A DNA stretch of 64,000 bases, from NCBI GenBank assembly GCA_023249305.1, contig JAHFCU010000008.1:1-64000 (forward strand), in the 5' to 3' direction. Positions 35,025 to 45,800 of this stretch are shown one piece after another. A program made the translations under genes and the position numbers. How positions within the stretch are numbered: the first letter of the stretch is position 1; each line of letters opens with the position of its first letter. This DNA is from Gemmatimonadota bacterium. Its GTDB lineage: Bacteria; Gemmatimonadota; Gemmatimonadetes; Gemmatimonadales; Gemmatimonadaceae. The notes under the pieces were generated by a model. It searched no databases, had not been told where the DNA came from, and saw nothing but the letters and a program-made list of their open reading frames with translations.

Positions 35025-36389
35025 ATGCACGCGACCACGCCCCCCGCCACTTCGCCGGCCCCCACGCTCCAGCGTCGCCTCGGGCTCTGGACCGCCATCG
35101 CGGTCGTCATCGGCTCGACCATCGGCTCTGGCATCTTCCGGTCGCCGGCCGGCATCGCCGACAAGCTGCCCGGCCCGCTACCCATGCTGTCGGTGTGGGT
35201 GGTGGGCGGCATCTTCGCACTCTGCGGGGCGCTGACACTCGCCGAGGTGGCCAGCGCGCTGCCGCAGACCGGCGGCATTTACGTGTTTGTCCGCGACGGA
35301 TGGGGACGGCTGGCAGCGTTCCTGCTCGGCTGGGGTCAGTTGGTGATGATTCGCGCCGCGTCACTGGGAGCGATTGCCATCACGTTCAGCGAGTACTTCC
35401 ACCGGGTGATCGGCATTGATCCTGTCGCCCCCGAGCACATGCTGCAGGTGCGGCTCGGCGCGGCGCTCGCCATTCTGGCGACTGGGACGTTCAACATCAT
35501 GGGCGTCCGACTGGGTACGGCGCTCATCAACCTCACCGTGCTCGCCAAGTACGGCGGGCTCGTTTTCATTGTGATCATCGCGCTCGCCATCGGGCTGCCG
35601 CAGAGCGGCGGGCATTTCACGCCCGCGCTGCCGTCGGGGAGCTTCACAACCACGGCCTTCGGACTCGCGCTCGTCTCCACGCTCTGGGCGTTCGACGGCT
35701 GGGCCGACCTCAGCTATGCGGCGGGCGAGGTACGCGATCCTCAGCGCATCCTGCCACGCGCGCTGATTGGCGGCACCCTGCTCGTGATCGCCATCTATTT
35801 GATGGCGAATGTCGCGTACCTCGCGGTGATGCCCATCGAAGAGATCCGGACGTCGAAGCTGGTTGCCGCCGACGTGGCACAGCGGCTCATCGGGCCTGGG
35901 GGTGTGGTCTTCGTGGCCGTCACCGTGATGCTGTCGACCTTCGGCACGCTCAACGCGTCGCTCTTCACGACGCCGCGCATCTTCTTTGCGATGGCAGACG
36001 ACCGGCTGTTCTTCCCGGCGGTCGCCAAGGTGCATCCCAAGTTCGAGACGCCGTGGGTGGCCATCGCGCTGACGGCCGGCTTGGGAGCCATGTTCGTGCT
36101 GCTGCGCAGTTTCGAGCAGCTAGCCGACGCCTTCGTGACGGCCTTCCTGCCGTTCTACGCACTGGCCGTGGCGTCCATCTTCCGGCTCCGCGGGCGTCCC
36201 GGGTATGCGCCGTCGTTCCGGGTGCCGGGTTATCCCGTGGTGCCGCTGCTCTTCGTGGTCTCGGTGGTCTACCTGCTCGCGAACGGGTTCGTGAACCCTG
36301 AAAGCCGGTGGATGACCGCGTCGGTATTCGGCGTGCTGCTCGCGGGTGTCCCGGTCTACTACCTGACGGTCGGGCGCAAGACTGGGTAG
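35025..36389 (+). CDS. APC-family amino acid permease
   Basis: This 454-residue inner-membrane transporter has about 12 hydrophobic segments. The first carries IGSTIGSGIFRSPAGIA, followed by LTLAEVASALPQTGGIYVFVRDGWGRL and LVSTLWAFDGWADLSYAAGEVRDPQRILPRAL, typical of LAT-like amino acid transporters. It is the third APC permease in the window and is not coupled to an enzyme gene. ATG 35025 begins directly before the conserved region; the longer ORF upstream is not supported. Confidence 0.9.
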   Translation: MHATTPPATSPAPTLQRRLGLWTAIAVVIGSTIGSGIFRSPAGIADKLPGPLPMLSVWVVGGIFALCGALTLAEVASALPQTGGIYVFVRDGWGRLAAFLLGWGQLVMIRAASLGAIAITFSEYFHRVIGIDPVAPEHMLQVRLGAALAILATGTFNIMGVRLGTALINLTVLAKYGGLVFIVIIALAIGLPQSGGHFTPALPSGSFTTTAFGLALVSTLWAFDGWADLSYAAGEVRDPQRILPRALIGGTLLVIAIYLMANVAYLAVMPIEEIRTSKLVAADVAQRLIGPGGVVFVAVTVMLSTFGTLNASLFTTPRIFFAMADDRLFFPAVAKVHPKFETPWVAIALTAGLGAMFVLLRSFEQLADAFVTAFLPFYALAVASIFRLRGRPGYAPSFRVPGYPVVPLLFVVSVVYLLANGFVNPESRWMTASVFGVLLAGVPVYYLTVGRKTG

Positions 36390-36441
36390 GAGCGGGAGGA
36401 ACCAAACGCAAGCGCCGAATTACCCCAGGAACCGCGGCGGC

Positions 36442-36500
36442 GTCACGTGACCAACAGGTGACTTTTCTACGTTGACCGCCTTGCCTGTTCGCTCTAATTT
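36442..36500 (+). promoter_or_regulatory. Candidate promoter and operator of the TonB-dependent receptor gene
   Basis: TTGACC (36472-36477) and TAATTT (36495-36500) are separated by 17 bp in an AT-rich patch that stands out from its surroundings. Just upstream are the palindrome GTCACGTGAC (36442-36451) and a further GTGAC 11 bp from its second half. The leader to the start codon is about 165 bases long, with no recognised riboswitch. The -10 match is weak. Confidence 0.35.
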
Positions 36501-36670
36501 AAACGCTTGTCCCCGCCGAGAGCGGCAGGCGCGGCGGCGATGATGTGAAAGCTGCGAACACGCGGTCGGACAGGTTTCGCGTCGTGTTGCGTGGCAGGGT
36601 GCCTCCTCGATACGGCCCTTTATAGATGCGTTCCGGCGGTCCTCCCAACCCCTTCTCGAGAACCTTCAAC

Positions 36671-39600
36671 ATGAAGACCCGCTCGCTGATTCGTGCAGTG
36701 GCAATACTTGCAGCAGCCCTCGCGCCAATCGCGTCGTTGCAAGCGCAGGGCATGACGACCGGCTCCCTCACCGGAACGGTCACGGATGAAGCGGGCGCTC
36801 CGCTCGAGGGCGCGCAGGTGCAGGTGCGCAATGCGCTGACCGGCTACAATGCCGGCACCGTGACGCGCGCCAATGGCCTCTATCGCCTCAATGGCCTCGA
36901 GCCGAACAACGCCTACCGGATCGTCGTCCGCCGCATCGGCTACTCGCCGGTCGCGCGCGAGGCGATCACGATCGCGCTCGGCGAAGCGCGCCGCGAGGAC
37001 TTCAAGCTCTCGCAGGCGGCGACCACCCTCAGCGGCGTGACCATCACGGCCACGTCCTCCAACGCGGTCATCACGCCGTCGAAGGCGGGCACCACGGCGG
37101 CCATCTCGGACTCCGCGCTGCGCCGGCTGCCGACGATCAACCGCAACTTCACGGACTTCGTCTCCCTGGTGCCGCAGATCTCGACGACCACCGGCTACCT
37201 CTCCGGCGGCGGCGTCAACCTCCGTCAGAACGCGATTCAGATTGACGGCGCGGCGTCCAGCGACCTCTTCGGCCTGGGTACGACCGGCCAGCCGGGTGCA
37301 TCGGCGAACGCCAAGTCGATTCCGCTCGACGCCGTCAAGGAGTACCAGGTCATGCTGTCGCCGTTCGACGTGCGCCACGGCAGCTTCGGCGGCGTGCTCA
37401 TCAACGCGGTGACGCGAAGCGGCACGAACGACTACCACGGCAGCTTGTACGGAGACGGCCGCAGCCAGAACATGACGCGCAAGGCGCCCGTCAACAATCC
37501 GTTCAAGACGCGCCACGGCAGCGTGTCCATCGGCGGTCCGATCATCAAGGACAAGCTGTTCTTCTTCTTCAGCGGCGAGCAGCAGATCCTGAACAACCCG
37601 GCGACCGGCTCGTACATCGGCGCGTCGGACCAGTACATCTCGCTGGCGTCCATCGAGGCCGTGAAGCTGGCCGCGCAGAAGTACGGGCTGGCCGACGCCG
37701 GTTCGGGCGAGGCGCTCCCGCGGACGAACCCGAACCTGAACTACTTCGTCCGGCTCGACGCGAATCTGCCCTGGAACACCCGCTTGGTGCTCCGCCACAA
37801 CTTCGCCTCGGCCGACTACACGTCGTTCAGCAGGAGCTTCGCCACGTCCTCGTCGCCGAACTTCAACCTGACGTCGAACAAGTACGCGCTCAGCAACACG
37901 AACAAGAGCTCGGTGATCGAGCTGCTCACCAACATGCCGCGCGGTTCGTACAACGAGTTTCTGGCGAACGTCTCGACGATCAAAGACTTCCGCACGGTGC
38001 CAGTGAAGTTCCCGCAGGTGACGGTGCAGGGTGTCGCCCGCACCGACGTTCCGACGCAGACGACGAACGTCGTCTTCGGCACCGAAGCGTCGTCGCAGGG
38101 CAACTCGCTCGACCAGAAGGTCGTCGAGCTGACGGACAACTTCACTATTCCGCTCGGCTCGCACTCCATCACGGCGGGCGCCAAGATGACCCGCTACAGC
38201 TGGGTCAATCTCTTCGCCCAGAACTCGATGGGCACGTGGACATTCGCCACGCTCGATGACTTCACGAACGGCAAGACCAAGAGCTACGTGGCCAGCGCGC
38301 CGGCGCCGACCGATCCGTACAAGGGTCTCGCGACGGTCAAGACGTTCAACTACACCGCGTACATCGAAGACAAGTGGCAGGTGACGTCGCGCATGCTGCT
38401 GACGCTTGGCGTTCGCTACGACAAGCCGACGTTCGACAACGTGCCGCCGCTGAACCAGGAAGTGCTGACGGACTACGGCCGCGCGACAACCAGCGTGCCG
38501 CACCTGGCGCAGATCTCGCCGCGCTTTGGCTTCAACTGGGACGTGACCGGCGACCAGCGGAACCAGTTGCGTGGCGGCGTCGGCGCGTTCAGCGGTCCGC
38601 CGCCGTACGTGTACCTCTCGAACGCGTTCGGCAACTCGGGCCTCAGCGGCTTCACGGCGCTGTCGTGCACGGGCGCGGCGATCACCAATTCGACGACCTC
38701 ATCGCTCTTGCCGCCCGCCTTCAGCTCCGCGGCCGCGGCCAGCCCGCCGACGTCCTGCATCGCGGGCACGCGTCCGGACGGCACGGTGGCGCCGGCAGCG
38801 ACGATCTCAGGTCCGTCATCCGGCGCGTCGGTGAACACCATTGATCCGACGTTCAAGATGCCCAAGTACCTCAAGGCGACGGTCGGCTTTGATCACCGCA
38901 TGAAGAACGGCATGATCGCGACCATCGAAGGCCTGTGGACGAGCTCGATCAACAACGCGTTCTACCGGAACCTGGCGTTGGGAGCAAGCCCGGTCGCGAA
39001 GGACGCGCACGGCCGCCAGCTCTACGGCATCCTCACGGCGTCGGGCGCCACTGCGACGACCACGGGGCCGCGCACCGTGGTGCTCGACCTCACGAATGCC
39101 AAAGGCGACTACACCTGGAGCGTCACCGCTCAGCTGCAGAAGGCCTTCAGCAAGAACTTCGACGGGTCCATCGCCTACACGCGCCAGCAGTCGTTCGACG
39201 TGGTGGCGGTTACCAGCTCCACCGCCGGTTCGAACTATCGGTACCAGCGTTCCATCAGCGGCCGACTCGACGACAAGACGGTCACGCGCTCGAAGTACGA
39301 CCAGCCGCACCGCTTCGTCGCCACGGGGTCGTGGCGTTCGTCGTGGGGCATGGACGTGGCACTCACGTACACCGGCAACTCCGGCGCGCCGTACGACTAT
39401 ATCTATGGAACGAACGGCGGCACGACGGGCGACTTGAACGGCGACGGCCAGACGCAGAACGACCTGATTTACGTGCCGAAGAACGCCGCCGATCCGACGG
39501 AGATCCTGTTCACCGGCTACAACAGTACGAATGCGACGACGAAGGCAGCATCCGATGCGTCGGCGGCGGCGTTCGAGACGTTCATCAAGAGCATCCCGTG

Positions 39601-40009
39601 CCTGAACGAGGCGCGTGGGACGATCCTCAAGCGGAACGCGTGCCGCAATCCGTTCGCGCACGAGTGGGACCTGTCGATCGGCCAGAACCTCGGCAAGCTC
39701 GGCCTGTCCGACGCGCTGCACGCCCCGGCGCTGAACAACCTGCTCGTCCGCTGGGACGTCATCAACCTCGGCAACTTCATCAAGAAGAGTTGGGGCTGGC
39801 AGAACTTCTCGAGCCAGAGTAGCACCTGCGGCCAGATCTGCAGCGCCACCGTGGCGATCGTGCACACGGGCAACGCCCTGCCGACCGGCACGACCAACAG
39901 CCCGAATGCCATCCCGATCGTGAACTTCAGCCCGACGTACACGGCGTGGGACACGAACAACCTCTCCTCCAACTACCGGATGCAGCTGTCGTTCCGGTAT
40001 AGCTTCTAG
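36671..40009 (+). CDS. TonB-dependent receptor, Oar-like, with CarboxypepD regulatory-like domain
   Basis: A signal peptide (MKTRSLIRAVAILAAALAPIASLQA|QG) is followed by a carboxypeptidase-regulatory-like domain (GSLTGTVTDEAGAPLEGAQVQVRNALTGYNAGTVTRANGLYRLNGLEP), a plug region (DSALRRLPTINRNFTDFVSLVPQIS, GVNLRQNAIQIDGAASSDLFGLG) and a long beta-barrel ending in the aromatic SFRYSF, as expected for an outer-membrane protein. The 1,112-residue length and order resemble Oar of myxobacteria and Bacteroidota OmpA-related receptors. The ligand is unknown. I chose ATG 36671 for the signal peptide. A strong hairpin terminator follows at 40030. Confidence 0.9.
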   Translation: MKTRSLIRAVAILAAALAPIASLQAQGMTTGSLTGTVTDEAGAPLEGAQVQVRNALTGYNAGTVTRANGLYRLNGLEPNNAYRIVVRRIGYSPVAREAITIALGEARREDFKLSQAATTLSGVTITATSSNAVITPSKAGTTAAISDSALRRLPTINRNFTDFVSLVPQISTTTGYLSGGGVNLRQNAIQIDGAASSDLFGLGTTGQPGASANAKSIPLDAVKEYQVMLSPFDVRHGSFGGVLINAVTRSGTNDYHGSLYGDGRSQNMTRKAPVNNPFKTRHGSVSIGGPIIKDKLFFFFSGEQQILNNPATGSYIGASDQYISLASIEAVKLAAQKYGLADAGSGEALPRTNPNLNYFVRLDANLPWNTRLVLRHNFASADYTSFSRSFATSSSPNFNLTSNKYALSNTNKSSVIELLTNMPRGSYNEFLANVSTIKDFRTVPVKFPQVTVQGVARTDVPTQTTNVVFGTEASSQGNSLDQKVVELTDNFTIPLGSHSITAGAKMTRYSWVNLFAQNSMGTWTFATLDDFTNGKTKSYVASAPAPTDPYKGLATVKTFNYTAYIEDKWQVTSRMLLTLGVRYDKPTFDNVPPLNQEVLTDYGRATTSVPHLAQISPRFGFNWDVTGDQRNQLRGGVGAFSGPPPYVYLSNAFGNSGLSGFTALSCTGAAITNSTTSSLLPPAFSSAAAASPPTSCIAGTRPDGTVAPAATISGPSSGASVNTIDPTFKMPKYLKATVGFDHRMKNGMIATIEGLWTSSINNAFYRNLALGASPVAKDAHGRQLYGILTASGATATTTGPRTVVLDLTNAKGDYTWSVTAQLQKAFSKNFDGSIAYTRQQSFDVVAVTSSTAGSNYRYQRSISGRLDDKTVTRSKYDQPHRFVATGSWRSSWGMDVALTYTGNSGAPYDYIYGTNGGTTGDLNGDGQTQNDLIYVPKNAADPTEILFTGYNSTNATTKAASDASAAAFETFIKSIPCLNEARGTILKRNACRNPFAHEWDLSIGQNLGKLGLSDALHAPALNNLLVRWDVINLGNFIKKSWGWQNFSSQSSTCGQICSATVAIVHTGNALPTGTTNSPNAIPIVNFSPTYTAWDTNNLSSNYRMQLSFRYSF

Positions 40010-40029
40010 AGCGAACGACGCGAACCAAC

Positions 40030-40067
40030 GATGCGGGGGGCTGGCCAAGTGGCCAGCCCCCCGCATC
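40030..40067 (+). terminator. Hairpin between the convergent TonB receptor and lptG genes
   Basis: GATGCGGGGGGCTGGCC pairs perfectly over 17 bp with its complement around the loop AAGT, 20 bp after the receptor stop codon. No T-run follows on either strand, but the stem is extremely stable and lies between two convergent genes, so a bidirectional role is likely. Confidence 0.75.
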
Positions 40068-40092
40068 ACGTTCCGGGCCGTCGCGCGGGCGC

Positions 40093-41178
40093 CTAGGTGC
40101 GCACTCTCGCCAGCAGCAACAGGCCCAGCGAGCCAAAAACGATTCCCGGAAGCCACGCCGCAAGGTTCGGCGGCACGAGCCCCTTCGATCCGATGGCCTG
40201 CGTGAGTTGCACGAGCATGAGGAAGACGACCGTCGTGACGAGGCTGATGCCGGCGCCGAACGCGGTGCCGCCGCGCTGCGTGCTCGTCGCCAGCGGCGCG
40301 CCAAACAGCATGATGATGAGGCACGTCGCGGGAATCGCGATCTTGAGCATGCGCCCCACCTTGAGCGCCCCCACGTCGCTCCCCGACCGCTCGAGCGCGT
40401 CAATGAACGTCCCGAGCTCAGCGAAGGTCATCTCCTCCGGCACTTTCGAGCTGGCCATCAGCGCCTTGGGATCCTCCGTCATCCGGCGGTCGCGCAGCGA
40501 GTCGAACGCGATACTGATGCTCATCGCGTCGCTGGGCAAGATGTGCATCACGCCGGCCTGCAGCATCCACTGCTTCCGCCGCAGGTCATACTTGCCGGAC
40601 CGTGCGCTCACGAAGTAGGTCGGGTACGTCGCGTCCTTTCCCTTGCGCTCCACCACCACCTGGTTGAGCGTGCGCTGTTCGACGTCGGCCCCCGCAATCG
40701 TGTACACCCGGCCGCCCTCGGCGGCGTACGTGAAGTTGAACCGCGAGGACCGGTTGCTGAACTGCCGTTCCTTGAGGAGCTCGACGCGCCGCGCGTTCGT
40801 GTACGGCGACACCGCGCCGATGCCCAGTCCCGCCACCATCGCGAGCAGGGCGCCGAAGGCCATCGGCATGATGAACCGGTAGAAGCTGATCCCGCTCGCC
40901 TTGGCGGCCGTGATCTCCGAGTGGCGCGTGAAACTGCCTACCGAGAAGACCGTGGCGAACAGCACCGACGCCGGGAGGACGAGGAACATCGTGTCCGGCA
41001 CGCCATACAGGTAGGCGAGCGCGATGCTCTGCGGTGACAGGTTGCGGTTCAAGTACTTGTCGAGCTTTTCCGTGAGGTCGAGGACGATGACCAGCACCGG
41101 AAAACCCAGCGCCGTGCCGGCGAAGATCTTCAGCCACTCGGCGAAGACGTAGCGATCCAGCGGCTTGAGCATCCGCAT
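40093..41178 (-). CDS. lptG: LPS export permease LptG
   Basis: This YjgP/YjgQ-family inner-membrane protein works with LptF and the ATPase LptB to extract lipopolysaccharide for transport to the outer membrane. The N-terminal part (LKPLDRYVFAEWLKIFAGTALGFPVLVIVLDLTEKLDKYL) and the segment SEITAAKASGISFYRFIMPM are family features. A periplasmic beta-jellyroll-like domain occupies the middle and three membrane helices end the 361 residues. Its ATG overlaps the lptF stop (TGATG), so the two are translationally coupled. Confidence 0.9.
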   Translation of the reverse strand: MRMLKPLDRYVFAEWLKIFAGTALGFPVLVIVLDLTEKLDKYLNRNLSPQSIALAYLYGVPDTMFLVLPASVLFATVFSVGSFTRHSEITAAKASGISFYRFIMPMAFGALLAMVAGLGIGAVSPYTNARRVELLKERQFSNRSSRFNFTYAAEGGRVYTIAGADVEQRTLNQVVVERKGKDATYPTYFVSARSGKYDLRRKQWMLQAGVMHILPSDAMSISIAFDSLRDRRMTEDPKALMASSKVPEEMTFAELGTFIDALERSGSDVGALKVGRMLKIAIPATCLIIMLFGAPLATSTQRGGTAFGAGISLVTTVVFLMLVQLTQAIGSKGLVPPNLAAWLPGIVFGSLGLLLLARVRT

Positions 41179-42725
41179 CAGCGCCGCCGCCGCACGAGTC
41201 TTAGCACCCGTCGCCGCGCCCGGTATAGAAGTTCGGTCGTTTCACTGCCGCGGTTCGTCGTCCCCTCGCGGCCAAGGCGCACGGTTAGCGCGAGCCCGAT
41301 GCTGCCGAGGATGAAGTTCGGTGCCCACATCCCCCAGAACGGCGTCAGGAAATCGCGGTCGGCCATCGTCTCGCCGACGATCAGTCCCACGTAGTAGAGC
41401 CCGAAGACGGCGAGCGACACGCCGATCGTCATGCCGACGCCGCCGCGCGGAAAGCGCAGCGCGATGGGCGCGCCGAGCAGGACGAACACGAAGCAGGCGA
41501 CGGCGATGGCGAACTTCTTCTCGATCTCCACCGAGTGGCTGTCCACGATGTTCGCCGCATTCAGGAACTCGAGCTTGGTGCTCTCGGCGATCAGCGTGCG
41601 CGAGGCCGACGTTGCGGTGTCCCCTTCGGCGATGAGGCCTGCGGACGGCGGCAAGCTTGCGCGATGGCGCTGCGGTGGCACGGGATCCTGTGTAATGGGC
41701 GCGATGGCCGGCGGTCCACGCGGCGGCGCCGTCGGTCGCTTCGCTTTGTCCTGCGGTAGCATCGCCGCCGCGGCGGTCTTGATGTGGAGCGTCGCCATCA
41801 GCTTGCAATAGGCTGCGCCGAGTCCCGGGCGCAGCACGTCCGGCTGCATCGTGCGCGCCAGCTTGCGGTCGTACTTCCACATGATTTGCCACACGCTGTC
41901 GCGCGTGCGTCCCGCGCGGACCACGCGGTCGTTCAGCTCGCAAATGGTCATCTCGCGGTCGCTCTTGTAGAGGCTATCGGGAGACTCGCTTTCAAACTGG
42001 TTGCCGACGCCGCGCACCTTGATGAAGTCGGTGCGGAAGAAATTGCGCTGGAGCCGCGTCGGCTCCACCACCGAGACCTCCGTCATCGAGCCGCTGTGCA
42101 GCGTCAGCAGCAGGTCCACCTGATCGGACGACAGTTCCAGCAGCCCGCTGTCGGCGTGAATGGTGCGGCGCTTCTGCGGCAGTGAGAGATCGTAGATCGT
42201 GACTTCCCGCATCATGCTCGTCGCGCGGTCAATGCGTCCGGCGCGCAGGTACAGCCGGTTCGGCGACACCTCGTTGATGATCTGCTCCTTGAACGCAACC
42301 GTCGGCTTCTTGCGCGAGATGTCGGTGGTCAGCGTCGCGAGACGGTGGTTGGCGCGCGGCAGCACCTGGTCGTTGAACCAGACCATCAGGAGCGTGAAGC
42401 CGAGCGCGGCGACGAGCACTGGGGCGACCAGGCGGTGCATGGACACGCCGCTCGCCTTGTACGCCGTGATCTCGTTCTCCGACGCGAGCCGGCTGAAGGC
42501 GTGCAGCGTGGCCACGAGGATGGCCATCGGCAGCGTCATCGCGACCGTGAACGGAATCGAGAGCGCGAAGAACTCAATAATCGCCCGCGCCGGGAGCCCC
42601 TTGCCGACGAGGTCGCCGAACTTCTTGGCGATGTAGTTGAGCAGCAGCAGCGACGTGAGCGCGGAGAGCGCGAACACGAGCGGGCCGACGTGCTCCCTCA
42701 GGATGTACTTGGAGGTGATCTTCAA
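41178..42725 (-). CDS. lptF: LPS export permease LptF
   Basis: This is the partner of LptG, 515 residues. The N-terminus KITSKYILREHVGPLVFALSALTSLLLLNYIAKK and NEITAYKASGVSMHRLVAPV match the family. The periplasmic part carries an unusual Pro-rich, low-complexity insertion of about 70-100 residues (PTAPPRGPPAIAPITQDPVPPQRHR) that makes the protein longer than typical LptF. The start is TTG at 42725; the longer ORF of the track runs through the divergent intergenic region and is not supported. The gene is divergent from sprA with about 110 bp between the starts. Confidence 0.88.
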   Translation of the reverse strand: MKITSKYILREHVGPLVFALSALTSLLLLNYIAKKFGDLVGKGLPARAIIEFFALSIPFTVAMTLPMAILVATLHAFSRLASENEITAYKASGVSMHRLVAPVLVAALGFTLLMVWFNDQVLPRANHRLATLTTDISRKKPTVAFKEQIINEVSPNRLYLRAGRIDRATSMMREVTIYDLSLPQKRRTIHADSGLLELSSDQVDLLLTLHSGSMTEVSVVEPTRLQRNFFRTDFIKVRGVGNQFESESPDSLYKSDREMTICELNDRVVRAGRTRDSVWQIMWKYDRKLARTMQPDVLRPGLGAAYCKLMATLHIKTAAAAMLPQDKAKRPTAPPRGPPAIAPITQDPVPPQRHRASLPPSAGLIAEGDTATSASRTLIAESTKLEFLNAANIVDSHSVEIEKKFAIAVACFVFVLLGAPIALRFPRGGVGMTIGVSLAVFGLYYVGLIVGETMADRDFLTPFWGMWAPNFILGSIGLALTVRLGREGTTNRGSETTELLYRARRRVLRLVRRRR

Positions 42726-42834
42726 CGGATCGGCCCTGGGGCGTGGGAAGGGCAGAACTGCCGGTGACGCCGAGGGTTGTAGGGTGTCGGACCGTCCGTA
42801 TATTCCACTCGCCGACCGCTCAGAAGCAAGGTCT

Positions 42835-45800
42835 ATGGATGCGCGGCCCCCGCGACCCCCGCAGCCGTCGCGGTCCGTGGTGCTGCGTGTCACGTGGTGC
42901 CGTCCCTGCTACCCCGATCTGCCTCATTTGGTGCGCGCTCTCTGCTTCCTCGCCGCCTGCTCGATGGCGTTGCCGCTGGCGGCCCAGTCTCAGGGTGCAC
43001 CGCCGGCGCGTGGCGAGCCGTCCGTTCTGACGCCGTTCCATTTGACGTTCGTGCGCCCGCCCGCGCTTGCCCCGGGGGGCAGCCTCTCGCGCGAGCGGCT
43101 GACGCCCGAGGAGGTGGGTCGTCGCGCGGCCGCAGCCGCGCATGTGCGCGCGCAGCGCACGATTGAGGCGCAGTGGCGCACGTCCATCCAAGCCGCGCTG
43201 CGCGCCGCCCCGGGCCTCCCCGGCGGCGCCGCGGCCGCGCCGCGGATCATCGCGGCGAAAGACTCGTCGCTGCGAGCGCAGGCCGCCGACCTCTTCGGCC
43301 AGTACGCCGACCTCGGCCTCGCCCTCAATGGACGGCTCGAGAGCCGCGTGAACCGCACGAAGAACGAGCGTTGCATCAGCAGCCAGTTCTTCAGCGTCGG
43401 CTGCAAGGGGACGTTCCAACCGATCTTCGATTTCCAGTTCGATGTGCGCACGGGCGGCGTCGTCGCCGACCGCGTCCACCTCAACGTGGACTACGACAGC
43501 AAGCGCGAGTTCGACGCGTCGAACAACATCCAGGTCTACTACCAGGGCAAGAGCGACGAGCTGATTCAGAAGCTCGAGGTCGGCAACGTCACGTTCCAGC
43601 CCCCCGCGAGCCGCTTCATCACCGGTGGCATCCCCAGCGGCAACTACGGCCTGCAGGCCATCGGCCAGATCGGGCCGATGCGATTCCGGACCATCGTGGC
43701 GCAGCAGAAGGGCAATGTCAGCAAGGACCGCGTATTCACGGTCGGCGATCGCACCGTGCAGTCGGTGGACCGCGAGATCGAGGACTATCAGGTCGAGCCG
43801 CGGCGCTTCTTCTTCACCGTGGACCCACACCGCTTCACCGACTTCCCGAACATTGACCTGCTCAACGGGACGCAGCTGCAGCGGCTCGCCGCGTCGCTTC
43901 CAGATTCGGTGCGGCCGTCGCGCATCTACCTCTACCGCCTGCTCATCGGCGGCCAGCCGCCCAACCCGAACGGCCCGCAGTTCAAGCTGATCGGCGATCC
44001 CGCGTCGCGGCGCGGCCAGGTATACGAGCTGCTGCGCGAGAACGTCGACTTCTACACCGACCCGTCGCTGCTCTGGGTCGCACTCGTGCGCCCGCTCAAC
44101 CTCAACAATGAGCGCCTCGTCGTGGCGTACACGGTGCGCCTCAACGGACGCGACACGACCATCGCCGCCACCGGCGGCACGCCCGACTTCGAGTACACCG
44201 ACGGCGACCAGTACGCGAACCTGCTGTGGGATCCGACGGTGCGTCCGACCGACGCGGCGTTCGAGCGCGAGATCCGTGCGATCTACCGCGTCGGTGGCGA
44301 GGACGTGCGTCGCAACACGGTGACCGCGCGCATCGTAACCGGCGCGTCGGGCGACCAGGAAAAGCCGGCCGCCGGCACGGCCGATACGTGGCTGCAGCTC
44401 TTCGGGCTCGCGCAGTCGGGGAACAGCGCGACCTTCGACATCGACAACCGCCTCTTCCCGCGTACGGGCGATCCGAACTACACCGTGGGCGGCGCGGCCG
44501 GCACGAAGATCCTGCGCGATCACTTCCTCGTCTTCCCGTCGCTGCGGCCGTTCTCGCGCACAGGCCTCGCGCAGCCCGCCGGCAACCCGTCGAGCGAGGC
44601 GATCTACACGACGCCGGGCGAGTACCTCTACTCCATCCAGCATCCGCAGTCCACGTACCGCATCCGCCTGCGGTATGACGCAGAAGGAGGCGGCGACGCG
44701 GGCACGCTCGCGCTCGGCGCCGTGCAGGTGCGGCCGAATTCGGAGCGCCTGACGCTTGACGGCCGCGTGCTGCAGCGCGACCTCGACTACAAGGTGGATT
44801 ACGACCTCGGCCGCGTCACGTTCCTGCGCCCCGACACGCTCTTCCCCAGTGCGCGGCAGGTGTCGGTGCGCTACGAGGAGAATCCGCTCTTCGCCGCCGC
44901 GCCGAAGAGCATCCTCGGCTTCGCGTCGCAGTTCCCGCTCGACGTGGGCGAGATCAACGTGATGGCCATCGCGCAGAGCCAGCGGACCACGTTCACGCGC
45001 CCGCCGCTCGGCTACGAACCGCAGTCGTCGCTCATCGCCGGGATCAGTGGCACCTTCGACTTCGACGCCGACCCGCTGACCCGCGCCCTTCAGCGTCTCC
45101 CATTCGTGCACACCACGGCGCCGTCGCGCGTGCACCTCGACGCCGAGGTGGCGACGAGCCGCCCGCAGGCGAACAGTGCGGGGCAGGCGTACCTCGAGAG
45201 CTTCGAGGGGGAGGGTGGAACACTCGTAAACCTCTCGGACCCGGCGTGGCTGAACAGTAGCCAGCCCGCGCTCGGCAAGCTCCTGCCGTCGCGGATCGGT
45301 GGCGCATCGTCGCTTGACCTCTCGCGCGCCGCCACGATCGCGTGGCAGAACAACGGCCTCAGCGCCGCGGGCCAAACCGTCACGTTCACGCTTCAGCAGA
45401 TTGACCCGCTGGTGAACATCATCGGCTCGGGACTGCAGCAGCCCGAGCAGATGCTCTGGCTCACGCTCTATCCGCTCAGCGTGGGCGGCGCGTACAACGA
45501 CGCGACGAAGAAGTACCAGTGGCAGGTGAACAACACCACCCTCGGGCGGCGCTGGCGGTCGGTCCGCACCGTGCTCAACGCGTCAGGCACCGACCTGTCG
45601 CGCATCGAGAACATCCAATTCTGGACGCTTATTGACACCGCAGCCGCACACCGTCAGCGCAATCCCACGCTGGTTTTCGATTTCGGCGACATGTCCGAGA
45701 ACGCCGTCGCCCTTGCTCCCACACGCCTCGTTGTCTCACGCAACGGCGCGACGACCGACACGCTCTACTCGGGCCGCACCATCGTCGGGCTCGACTCGCT

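Noticed and set aside
36501-36670. Possible riboswitch in the leader of the TonB-dependent receptor gene
   Set aside because: No B12-box or other conserved riboswitch core could be found in the leader.
36620-38503. 627-residue ORF antisense to the TonB-dependent receptor
   Set aside because: Composition is Arg/Val/Asp-rich without hydrophobic core or motifs; the plus strand has a signal peptide and full receptor layout.
42820-45375. 851-residue ORF antisense to sprA
   Set aside because: It is a high-GC shadow frame rich in Arg, Glu, Val and His with no domain pattern; the opposite strand encodes a recognisable SprA-type protein.
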